From Epiperipatus broadwayi (lineage: Eukaryota > Onychophora > Udeonychophora > Euonychophora > Peripatidae): a DNA stretch of 64,000 nt. Below, piece by piece: positions 39,127 to 52,372 of this stretch. A program made the position numbers and the translations under genes. The notes under the pieces were generated by a model that was not told where the DNA came from, searched no databases, and saw only the letters and a list, made by a program, of their open reading frames with translations. Each line of letters opens with the position of its first letter. Position 1 is the first letter of the stretch. Location of the stretch: positions 3,220,001 to 3,284,000 of the forward strand of contig JAQFVV010012420.1 in assembly GCA_028023455.1 (NCBI GenBank), in the 5' to 3' direction.

Positions 39127-42100
39127 ATGGTAATTAAAAATCTATTCAGTTATTTATATATAATAGTTAAAAAGTTTAGTATCTTATATTATATCCTTCT
39201 TAGAAGTATATTAAAAACACAATTTTCTATTGTTACAATATCTCATTTCTCTATAAATTTCGTGAAGTTTCAATTGATAAATTTTACTAAAATAATACAT
39301 CTTTCCAAAATTTATAAACTGCTTGATATTTATAATTTTACAGATTCGTATTTCGGCACTGAATGAAGCATCTAACGATGGTGAAGATAGCGAACCTTCC
39401 CAGGATTTTGCTACAAATGAAGCCCAGGTAGCGTTATTATAATTACTATTTAATAATCAAGGCTTTATTTGTGTACTTGATATTAGAAATTTTGTAACAA
39501 TCAAAGGCTAGTAGTTATTAATCACTGATTGGAAAAACTCAATCTCGTTTATATATATTTAGACGAAAGTCAATAATAGTACATAGTAAATGACATTCAA
39601 TGCGACGATTCATCACGGATGAAATAATGCAGACACAATATAGAATCGCTAGTTTTCAGATAGCCTTTCTCAGGGCCTTTTATTTACCTTTTTTTTTTTA
39701 CCCTGCTATATTTTAGTATTTAGCCTATCCTGTTGGTCATTTCTAGAATTACTGTTACCTTGGAATTTGTGTTTATGTTACCATATTTTTCTTTAATCAG
39801 AATAATTCTAATTTTTTTTGTGTGTGTGAAAGTTTGTTGTGCCCAAATTCTTTGGCATTGAGACTAATGTGTTTCATAATTATAAAGCCACATTAAATTG
39901 ATATAAATGTTTTTGTTAACATATTTATCAATATGTCTTAATTATTACAAAAAAAAAAAACCGTTCATGGTACATAACCTTACTTTCGCAGTGAAGATAG
40001 AATCATCCAGTAGTAATTAAAAAAATGATGTAGTTATGGTTCCAATTTTTGTAGTGTTCTGCTGATCTGGATCTGATGAGGTATTTATTTGTTTTCGGCT
40101 CTGTAATGCTGTGTGGTAAAAAGTTTGTATTATTTGTAGCCAGAGATTTGGCCACCATTATTGATGGCCTGATAATATCAGATATGAGGTATGAAGTCTA
40201 ACCAACTCAATTATATCAGTGATTAATTGGTGATCATCTTTTTTGCTATGTCTCATTTTTTTATTTGGTCAAAGTGTTTGTAGAATTTGTTTATCTTGGG
40301 TTTTTACATATAGTAAATTTTGGCTGGCAATCATTTAGTATTTGATGTATAATCTCTTGTGTATACAGGATCATTAAATTTGAAATAATACTTAATTAAG
40401 TTCTTTGCTATCCTTTTTTTAATCATTAGATGAATCTAGATAAATGGTGTCCAATAATGTTCTAAGGTTGTATACATCAGTAATTCAGATGGGTTTTTTT
40501 TTTTCATTGATGTATGGTATGGTCTGATTTTATAGTTGAAATGTCTAATTCCACTATTGATTTTTTTTTAAATATGTTCGTGCTTCTTTCAATTTATCCA
40601 TTGAAAGTGAGATACTATGATTTTTTAAAAATATGTTCTTGCTCCTTTCAACTTATCCATTGAAAGCGAGATACTATGATACAGAGTGTGTCAGATATAG
40701 TTGATTGATATGAATGCTTTCATTTATACTGAGATTTTTATGAGAAATGAGTTGTTTCTATAATTTATAGCAATTGTTTTTGTGGATATATTTTTAAGTG
40801 GAATTATTTCCAATCAAAAATAATTTTTTTATATTTTGGAATGGAATTGTGAAGTCAGGTGTGAATGCTGTATTTACATATATATTTCAAGAGCATAGAC
40901 ATGTCTCCAAAGAGTCCTTCCTAGTTTATTACCATTTATTGAATGTATTGATAATTTTTAATATAATGATATACATTGGACTTCAGTATCTATTCTCTTA
41001 TCTCATTGTCAACAGTCTTAGGATTACAGCTTTCCAATATAATCACTATTTCTCCATGGTAGGCAATTTTTTTATATATGGAAATTAATCTTTTCATTGT
41101 AGATATAGCTTAAATTTATTTCCAATTTTAACTATTGGTCATCCATATTGTAGCAAATTGCTTAACTGTAAATAATAAATTTCTTTAATGAATGTGATAC
41201 CCATTTAGCAGAGTTGTCAACTTATCTTGTAGAGGCATTGGTAATCAGTTCAATTGCATCCATATTACTCATTAATTTTTCAGAATAATGGCATTATAAT
41301 TGTTGCCTGTGAATATTTGCATCAATATAATATTTGAAGCATTATCAGAATTGGTCTTGAAACTCCTTGAATAGAATACCTAACAGTGGTTTGTGTTCAA
41401 TGTAGATAGTAATGTTTTTGCTGTAATGTTGCTATGAAATTTCTCTTATTCTAAAAGTTAGAGTATCTATTTGCAAATATATATATTTTTTATGTTCAAT
41501 TTAAGGTTTTTGATGCATTAATTATAGGTTACTATGTGACAGAGAATCTTGGGATCATAACGGATTAATAATTATTTGGATTATAATTGTTTTTTTTTCC
41601 AGAGGAATATGCTCTTTATTTTTTGTGTTCGTTTGAATGGTGCATCTTGTCCAGGATTCTATGCAGTGTCTGATTTATAGGCTGCTCTTTCTAAGAAGCA
41701 TTAGAAGTTCAGCAAATCAAGTAAAAAATTAATTTCTTTTTATGGATTTCCACTTAAATTCTTTATTGCTTCAAGTTTGTTTTCTATGGATTTATTTTCC
41801 AAAGAGTGCATTTACCTTTATTGATGTGAGCCTTTCTGTTAATGTGCATTATAGGTATCTTTCATACCTGATATTAAAATATCAGAGTATGATATGATTT
41901 TTGGAATTTCTACTAATAGCTTTTCCATATAACATTGGAATATTTAAACAGTTTAGTTTTTTCATAGGTCATTTTATTTAATTGAAATAATCTCTCGAGT
42001 GTGGCCAGTATTTACGTGCCAGTTTTAGATGTTGATGAACCAACTTGGATATAACATGCTGCTTTCTCTGCATTCCTTGAGGAGACATTTAATTGTTGTT

Positions 42101-45100
42101 AAAGAGTATTATAATGATTTCAGTGATTGATTGATTGTTATTGCCACAAGTATGAATTTTTTTTTTTTTATGCACACCATGGCTGTTATTCAATTCCAGT
42201 GGTCTATTTTTGAGATAATTTTCTGCTGTAATAAATTTGTTGAATTGCTTCATCAAGTATCATAGATGGTATTAAATGGGTTGGCTAAATTGAAGATTGA
42301 GATGAAGTTTTACTTTCAGATGGATTAGATATCATTTATTTTTATTTATTTTTTGTTTGAAAATTGTTCTTCTGGATTAATGATGAGGTTTGGAATACTT
42401 GGATTTGGATGTCTAGCATATTTTAAAAAATCTGTAGCCATTTTCAGTCTCTTAGGTTTTTACCATGATTTCTATCAGTATTTTCCAAACTATTCATATG
42501 ACAAAGCACTTCACAAATCCTGAAATTTTAATGGAACATCTTTGTTATTTCTAGGGTATGTAAATATTAATAATAAATATATTAAGCTTGCATTTTCAAA
42601 TTTTAATTATGTAAAACAAAACACATGAAAGTAGTAAAATAAACTAATTGTATATAAAGTAAAATTGCATTCTTAATGGCTTCAATATTTTTGGGTTTGT
42701 GAATTACAAATTCTTATGATATCTGGCACGATATTAGAAATGGGATTAAAAGAATGCAAAGAATAATCTATAAAATGTGGATAAAAGTTATGTAATTTAA
42801 CAGATATTGAACTATAAGAAGAAGAAAAGTATATGCTTAGTAAATGAATAAAATATGTATCACATGAAAAAGATATAATAGAAGTGCAAACGTTAATGGA
42901 AAAATTAGAACAGAAATATATAAAAAACAATTGCAATATATTATAACGATCCGGAGAATAAAACTTAACGTGATCTGCACTACTGGGCGCCATCTAGGCA
43001 TTTGAACCTAGAAAAATTTATAAAGTAGGCAGATACGCAAGTAAAAAAAAAAAAAAAAATTTTCTTTTTTTTTTAAATTTTGATTCCGGTCGTTAGCCCA
43101 AGTCACTAGCTCAGGGAGTAGCAGAGATTTAGTAATATAATATCTTATCTAATTATATTTCAATATTAAAAAATAAATAAAATAAGCCACTGCCAGTAAT
43201 TAACATACAAAAATTTATTTACGTACATATATATATATAAAATTTAACATTATTAGTTTAGTATGTTTATTTTAGATTTTAATTTGATTTTATAATTTAA
43301 ATTTACATTTTAATTTTTATAATATTATAAGTTTACATTCTAATTAAGTTCGCACAGATGGATTTATGAAAGTTTGTTTTATAATGTTGAGTATAGATCG
43401 GTTACATAGATTACACGGTTAAAAACATTTCAAAGTAAACGTAAACGATCAAAATACAAAATCATTGATACCGTCAATTGCATAGGAAATACAAGAAACC
43501 CAACGGTGTTCATCATAAGACACCGCATTAACACCAATAACTTAAAAGACATCCGAATAAATACATCTTAGATACTCATCGTAAGGTATCAGTATTTACC
43601 AAATGTCTATATATTTTATCACCTATGAAAACCCAAAACATAATTAACCGATAACCAATCCATGCAAGCGTCTATAAACTACTTAAATTTAATGCATTTT
43701 TATTTAGTGTCGAGTATGAATAGACTACATAGATTTGCATTTGAAAGAAAATATTCTATCCTTATTTAACCTTAGGCCAAAAGTTCGCAGTCAAACTAAT
43801 GCTAATTCATCTGATATATCGATGTATTCAATGTAATATGAAATACGGCAGCACAAAAAGTTAAGAGAAGAAATTGCCTCTCGTCTGATAGGAATACATA
43901 CATCTATCTGACAAGAAGAGCAATAAAAAAAACTCCATAGAAAGGAACTGCGGTCTCCGACTTATAATTCCTTCCATAGGCAAACGGGTGAGTGTGGCGT
44001 ATACAAACGATTCTGCCCGTAGCGAATCTTGCATTACATCTACTAACTACACCAATATATCCAATCCATTGACCCAATTTAACTACGAAACAAATAACCT
44101 AAGATTACCCTCCCCTAATATAACTTTACAAATCTATATAGCCATTCACGCCTGACTTAAGTTTAATATTTATATAACTAGTTTAATGAAAAACAGAAAT
44201 CATAATAAAACTTAAAGAACAAATAAATAAATAAATGGAAATGATTTAAAATATAAAAAAATACATGAAATGACATTATTAATATTAATTTACATTGGTC
44301 AGATAGGATTCTATTTATATTATTTAAATACGGAAAGTTTTTAATTTAATGTTCATTAATTATAAAGTTCTTACGGTTTTAACATGTCCGTAGTTTTATC
44401 CGTTGCTTGCCATGAACGTGAATTCCCACGCCGTCCTAAAGAGATTGGTTGAATTAGCCGTTTTTTTTTATTTATCCGGAGGTCTTTTAGTTTAGTTGGT
44501 CCTCAATGTATAAAACGATAGTTCATTTCTCTTTCTTTCTTAGCAGAACTGAAGGGATTGAAGAGTGCGTCTTTTCAATCCCTTCTCCTTCAACTCCGCG
44601 CTAACACATATCTGTCCACTCGTAATAACCAACTAACTTTTATTTTCAAACCTTTCCTTTTATAATAATTTTGTGGATTAACTCAACCTTACGTCATGAT
44701 GGTGAAAATCTTTTCGTTGAGGTCCGATTTCCCAATGGATTTCTTTCATTTGCTAAAACTTTCTATTGTTTTTCTATCTGACCGATGCTTATACATTTAA
44801 ATGCCCACAGGCTAGTTTACTAATTAAAATAATCATTTCCATTTTACAAAAAATTAATTAATTTGTTTTCAAACTTAAACATATATTTTTATCTCTAAAT
44901 CTTTTCTGAAAATTTAGTTTTAAACTACTCTTTTTTTAATAAAGTTTTATTTTAATAATTATTTATCTGTGCGATTTTATATATATGCGAGTTTAAGATG
45001 ATTTTTTAATTTTCAGTTTTTAATTCTTCAAAAAAGAAATTTTTATTGGCGAACTTTTTTTTTTTTATGTTTACTAATAAAAAATAATGTAACGTACGTA

Positions 45101-48100
45101 TGTGCCCATTACAATATATTACTATGAGAATAAAAATGTTAATATAGTTATCAATAGTAAAAATAAATTGTGGATGGTAAAATGAAAAGGTATAGCTAAT
45201 ATGATATATAGATTTAAAAAATTGGACATTAAACATAATAATAATTTAGATAATTTAATCACAAAAAAATAAAAAATAAATATGAAAAAGGTGTAGTTTT
45301 TACAAAATCTGATAAAAAAAAAATGGTTTTAATAAACAAAGAAGAATATATTGAAAAAATGGAAAAAATAAAAATTAAAAGAAATTAAAAAATGTATGAA
45401 TTGATAAAAGCAATATATAATAATGATATGGTTTGATAGATAAAAAATATTTGCATATTTAGGGAGTAAAGCAAGTATTACAACAAAAATTTATGCAGCT
45501 CCAAAAATTTTTAAAGGAGTTACAACAGAAATTTATGCAGTACCAAAAACCTTTAAAGAAGAAATACTATTAAGATCAAAAATATTTTGATAGAATATCA
45601 AAATGGCTAAATAAATAATATTTTTAAAATGTATATTAATAATATTATTAGTTCTTACATTAAAAACAATAAAAATTTGTTAAGAGAAATTAAAAATAAC
45701 TTGTAACAATATAGTAATGTAATTTAATGGTGGTAAAAATAGATGTCAGTTCAGTGTACACCAATATCAATGGAGAAATAGTCATAACATTAGCAATAAA
45801 TAGTTATAAAAATGTTAAAAACAAGAATGGAAATACTGCTTAAAAAATTGATAAAAAATTAAGGAAATTTGTTATAAAGAAATTACATTTGAATTTAAAG
45901 GAGATTATTACAAACAACAGGAAAAATTATTAATAGAAAGAGTAATAAGTGAAGTGTTGGGTAATATATATATATGTAATCTTGTAATTGAATATTTATA
46001 AATACAGTAATTAGATATATGTAAAGTATAACTTTAAAAATTTTACCCACTTAGGCGCGCTTTCGACTATCCTACGTTCAGTTATAGATAGTCAAAAGTG
46101 CTCCTAAGTGGATAAATTTTTTAGTTATACTTTACATATATCTAATTACTGTAGTTATAAATATTCAATTATAAGATTACATATATTGATTTGAAGAAAT
46201 AGACATAGAATTATAATATTATTACACACATACACATATATATATATGGAGGAATTAGAAGTATTAATGCCAAATAATAAAAATGCTTCAATTTTTATAA
46301 AAAGATGCTGATAATTACTTGTTAATTTTTATCAAAATCTAAAGATAAATAGATTTTTTTCTAGATATTAATAAATTAGATGTATACATAAAATTTATAA
46401 CAGAAGAAGAAAATAAATTGGTGTACTGTATTTAGATATTATATTAACAAAAATTGTATATTAATGGTAAATGTAAAATAGAAACATATATATAAATTAA
46501 TATTGATAATATAAGTAAATGAAATTTAAATATGGACAAAAAATATAAAATAAGTATCATAAGTTTAAGAATGTATAGAGCTATAAATTATTGTACAAAT
46601 AAGGAAGATAAAGAACATAGATCCAATAAAGGTTATAGAAGATAATATAAAATAGTTAGAAGAAAAAGTTAATGATAATAAAGAAAATAGTAAAAAGAAA
46701 AAATGTAATTAAAGATAAATATAGAGATATAAAAACCTATAATAACAATATTGTAAAAAATATAAATTATCATTAACATCAATAAAAAGGTTTAATAATG
46801 TAGTTAATTTTAGACTAATAAATCAAAAAAAGAAAGAATATATTTAATATATTAGACAATAAATAAATTCAAAATATAGAAAATTATATAATTGGGGGAT
46901 ATAAAGTTGAATATAAAATGTTAAGTTAACAATATCAAAAATATTTATATAGGTGAAATAAAGAATTCAATTTTTACATGAGTAATCCAGTACAAATATA
47001 CTAAATGATTACCTATTTATTTACATTCACTAGAGACAGGACATACATTTAAAAAAGATAATATAAAAATAATTAATTATATCGACAATAGAATAGATAG
47101 AAAAATTAAAAAAGCTCTCATAATTAAAAATATTAGATCAACTTTAAATAAAGATTTGGGATTGTGAACATTTTTATGAGAATATTTTTTATTAATTATA
47201 TAAAATAAAGATTGAAGCTGTAGAAAATACATAAAAGATGAATAAATAATAATAAATATGGCTGAAATAATATGTTTAATGATCTGCTAAGTCAACTTTC
47301 AACATAAGAAGGTTTGTATCAAAGCATAACTAAGAGATAATTGGTAGAGAGTGAGTGTTTCTGATTGTAAAATATTCAGATAGGGGTGTTTAGATTTACG
47401 TAATTGCATGTAAAATAGGATATTAAACACCACCTATGTTTTAGAATTGAACATCTAATATTTATTGGTGCATATGTTTTATTGTGTGTGAAATTAATTA
47501 TATGCCAAACCTCTTTGATTTTACATTTTCTATGATTACTTTCAAGTCAAACAATCTTGATAGAAGCAGGTTTAAAAGCATGACTGGCAGTTTTCTCATT
47601 GTTGTGTTTGGTCTGGATTACACACCCAACCTACAGAAAACAATACTTGCACCAGTGCCAGAGCCTCTCTACCAATCTGGGCATAATTTTTTCCAGCCTT
47701 TGAGAGACACTTTGATTTAAAGGCAGTAGAGCAGTGTGACCTATCATCATTTCTATGGGACAACACTACTCCTCTTCCTACTAGTGATGCATTGCTCGTT
47801 AATACCTGCACCTTTTCCAGATCAAATTAGGTTTTTCATTTTTTCAAAGGCATTGTCTTGATTACTGTACCACTTCCAGACTGTTTTTTTGTCCGGTAGC
47901 CTGTATAGTGGTTCAGCTGCCTCAGTTTTATGGTATAAAAAATCCTTCATAATAATTTATGAGTCCCAAGAAGGATTGTAATTCTTTCTTGTTACTTGGT
48001 GTCTTGGCTTTTTTAATTACTATAACTTTTTTTTGAGTAGGATGAATGCCACTTGCATCTATTCTAAATCCTAGAAACTCATGTTCTTTGGCTTCTAATA

Positions 48101-51100
48101 TGCACTTATCTAAGTTTATTCTTATGCCTGATGCTTTGAACTTATCAAGGAGTTTTTTGGTAGAGCAGTTCTGGAATCCAAGCCACCAGTAAGAAATCAT
48201 GAGAGTAAGATAGAGCCCTCATATTCCACAGTCAGTTGATCCATGACTCTTTGCAATATAGTTCGGGTAACTGATATACCAAAAGGGAACCGGTTCATCT
48301 TAAATAAACCTTTATGAGTTATTTTTGACTCTGCTCTTGCTGCCTGATCATTGACTGGTAGCTGCAAGTATGCATGTTTCAAATCAATTTTATAAAAACC
48401 CTTCCACCTGTCAGTGTGAATAGGATTTGCTTAACTAATGGTGGATAATTATCCGATAATACTGCTTTGTTAATCATGCATCGTTAATCCCCACATATCC
48501 GCACATCACCATTTTCTTTGTAATTGATAAATAATCGCTTTGTGTCTATATTTGTAATAAGTAAGATATATGAGTTATATACACAAACTATAGGTTCTGG
48601 CTCTTACGCAATCAAATCATCATTCGATTTTGTGAACAGAATCGAGATGGTCACATACACACACACAGCACATACATGGCAGTAATGGATATAGCAGAAC
48701 TCTGGTTCCATTGATAGAACCAAATCCATATCCATTGATAGAACCAAATCCATATCCATTGCAAAAGAAGAATTAACAGAACATGGCATACACCAGCAAT
48801 GCATACAATTTGTAGTGGCATTTTTGCAATGGCTGAACAAAAACAATGGTACCACATAGGCAATGGTTGGCTGATGGGCCTTCCTATGAGTGGAATTATA
48901 TCCAACATTGTTCTCAACGCATATGAGCAGGTCATCATCCCCAGACACCTGTCCACAGATCTCGTACTTTACACTAGTTACATCGATATCTTTATAGTTG
49001 TATTCCTTGAAACTATAGAAGGCATAAAGACAGACTTGTACACTGCCATGGGTTTCATTATAAACACAATACACTAAGAGGCTCACAACTCTCAAATATC
49101 TAGACTTGAAAGTAGGAATGAAACCCCAGTGCTTCCACTACAAAATACTAATCAAGCCAATAAACATAAGAGGCCACATCCATCATCAATCAAATACCCC
49201 TAGTATTTACAAACAACATCGAAACGTATCGAGTAGACTTATTAAATGCGAAATGTAACAGAAAAAACACTGATAATATAATCAGAACCTTCAAACACCA
49301 ACCTAACCCAGCAAACACTCAGAGCTATATGAGGAACATACTCATTACACAGAATCTTTTACAATAATTTCAGCTTATGCAATCGCACCCCCCCCCCAAA
49401 TTTAATAGACTTCTCAACAATACTAAAGAGCAGCTTCCGCCAATACACACACAGCAAGCAGTATATAACAGCATGTCCGTACAACAATTGCCTTGCATCA
49501 TATTATGGAGAAACAAAGGCAACATTACACACAAGGCTCTCACAGCACACGTATACTTATTATAAAGCACAAACAGACCCCATGCACACCTCTCTTCGCG
49601 CAGCACAGTTCTTCCACAGTTCACCCCTGCATTCCAGACAACCCTAGAGTCGCTTGCAGGGAGTGCCACGACTTTAAGAGAAAGATCAAAGAGGCATACT
49701 TTATTAACTTGGACTGTAATTTGATGAACAAAATAAGTGTTACACAATTTCCAAAAAATGGCAAACATAATTTGCATACACTTTGCATTTCTCATAGTAA
49801 CAGTTTTACTCCGCACATGGCTTTGATAATGAAGGTATTCCTTCGAAAGTACTTAGCTAAATATGCTCAATAGGCAATTATTTATTTATTATTGTATTTC
49901 ACTCATTTACTTGTTTATTTTATGCTCTATCATTTTATTTGTGTGTACTATATTGCATATATCTTACTTATTACAAATATAGACACAAAGTGGTTATTTA
50001 TCAATTACAATTACTAATGCGTGATGTAACCAATTTGGAATAAAGGCAAAACTCCATACAGTAGTGCCACCCTGTGCCAAACAGAGTAATCAATGGATGC
50101 CAAGAGGCTTGTGCATAAAATCCCTATCTAGTGCGTACTCATCCAATATTCCCAGACTAGTTTCTGGCTTGTGGCCATCTTCAGTGAGGAGCCTTGGATC
50201 TGAGAGCACTGCACCTAGATCTTAGGATCTAATGCAACCCTCCAGCAGCCACCTTTTAACTCTACTTTACTACAAAACTATGAGAATGAAATTGGAAAAC
50301 ACAATAATATTTTCAATCTAAGCTCAATAGCTTATATAGTCATATGGGTCTGAACTCAATTCAGCACCCATACATTTTGGTTTCTTTGTCTCTTAACAAT
50401 TATGTGCTAGTGTAGAGATGGTGATCATGTGATGTTTAGTGGTTTAACACCAATCCAACCTAATAGGATAGTGGTGGCTATGGTTGTTTAAGAGCCAAAG
50501 ACACCAAAATATATGGGTGCTGAATTGAGTTCAGACCCATATGACTATATAAGCTATTGAGCTTAGATTGAAAATATTATTGTGCTTTCAATTTCATTCT
50601 CATAGTTTTGTAGTAAAGTAGAGTTAAAAGGTGGCTGCTGGAGGGTTGCATTAGATCCTAAGATCTAGGTGCAGTGCTCTCAGATCCAAGGCTCCTCACT
50701 GATGATGGCCACAAGCCAGAAACTAGTCTGGGGATATTGGATGAGTAGGCACTAGATAGGGATTTTATGCACAAGCCTTCTGGTATCCATTGATTACTCT
50801 GTTTGGCGCAGGGTGGCACTACTGTATAGAGAGTTTTGCCTTTGTTTACAACAATTATGTGCTAGTATAGAGATGGTGATCATGTGATGTTATTTGGAAT
50901 AAGTTGGCATTAAAAAAATCTTCTATAGCAGTATGCAAATACTGGCTGAGATTAAACTTTCTATGTAAATGCAGAAATCACAAGGTAATCCCAAAGTTTT
51001 AAAACACATTCTTAAACCGTTCAATACATAATAGAGACGCTATCTCAAAACAGGTTCAAATTTTCATATTAAAGAGTAATTCAGGAGTGCAGAAAGGAAT

Positions 51101-52330
51101 TACACCATGAAACCAACAGAAGAAACAATTTTGAATAACACCAGCATGCCCACCTCACATAACAGACAAATATAATAGACTGAGCAGAACATTAGAGATG
51201 AAATTCAACCACAAATTTCACTTTTTGGCCAACAAGCAAAATATTGTCCTGGCAAGAGACCCCAGATTTTTTGGTAGTGGATGGAACCTTCCAAAAATGA
51301 AACTCATTGCAGATGTGGAATCTAGCTTAGCTAACCACCCCCCATAAAGATCACTATATAACTAGAATTGCTAAGTGCCTCCAACAAAAAGTGATACACC
51401 TGCAATATGATAGATGGAAGCAGAAACTAATAACAGCAAAGAGATTCCTGACACGTAACAACATTACATGCATGCGCTAAGAGAAAAGAAATAGATTCAT
51501 CATAATGATTACCCTGGACTATAGAGCCAAGATTCAGCAACAAATTGAGAAATTCATTAAAGTGCCTACTCTCAATTTTAAACTGAACAAAGACAATTTC
51601 ATATCATCTGTGCTTAGACCACACACTGGCAAAGCGTTTTCCAAGGCAGACTATCACAAAGTATACCCCTCTGTCAAATCATTCGATTTTGTGAACAGAA
51701 TAGAGGTCACACCCACACACAGCACAAGCATGGCAGTAAATGGATATAGCAGAACTCTGGTTCTATCGATAGAACCAAATCCATATCCATTGTAAAAGAA
51801 GAATTAAAAAGACATGGCATGCACCAGCAATGCATACAATTTGTAGTGGCATCTTCGCACTGGCTGAACAAAACCATTTATGCTATGTTTAATCAGCAAT
51901 GGTACCACATGGACAATGGTTGGCCGATAGGCCTTCTTATGAGTGGGATTATATCCAGCATTGTTCTCAATGCACATGAGCAGATCATCATCCTCAGACA
52001 CCTGTCCAGAGATGTTGTATTGTACACTCGTTACGTCAATATCTTTATAGCTGCATCCCTCAAAACTATAAAAGACATAAAGACAGACTTGAACACTGCC
52101 ATGGGTCTCATTATAAACACAATACACCTGTCAAATACCTAGTCTTGTAAGTAGGAATGGAACCCCAGTGCTTCCACTACAGAATGCTAATCAAGCCAAT
52201 AAACATAAGACACCACATCCATCATCAATCAAATATTGCTAGCACTTACAAACTGGCTGAATTAAAGGCATTTCTCTACAGAAACCAAATGGACCTTTAA
52301 CCCAAAAAAAAACAAAAAACAAAAAACAAA

Positions 52331-52372
<42 letters not shown>

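Noticed and set aside
39127-39366. 79-codon frame starting MVIKNLFSY
   Set aside because: It begins at the correct CABIN1 ATG but then reads intron 1. The GT at 39130 and the AG before 39344 give the conserved MIRIS start instead.
42982-42992. TGGCGCCCAGT on the minus strand, resembling a tRNA-Lys primer binding site upstream of the Gypsy relic
   Set aside because: No LTR edge (TG..CA or duplicated flank) was found next to it, so chance cannot be excluded.
42682-42993. 103-codon minus-strand frame starting MAPSSADHV
   Set aside because: Low-complexity F/I/S/Y-rich sequence, no domain, no splice support.
48604-49095. Cysteine-rich 163-codon minus-strand frame
   Set aside because: Antisense of the Penelope RT; its repeated MDMDLVLS stretch is only the 24-bp duplication read backwards.
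49370-49816. 148-codon minus-strand frame with many cysteines
   Set aside because: Antisense of the GIY-YIG endonuclease of Penelope copy 1, which has recognisable motifs on the plus strand.
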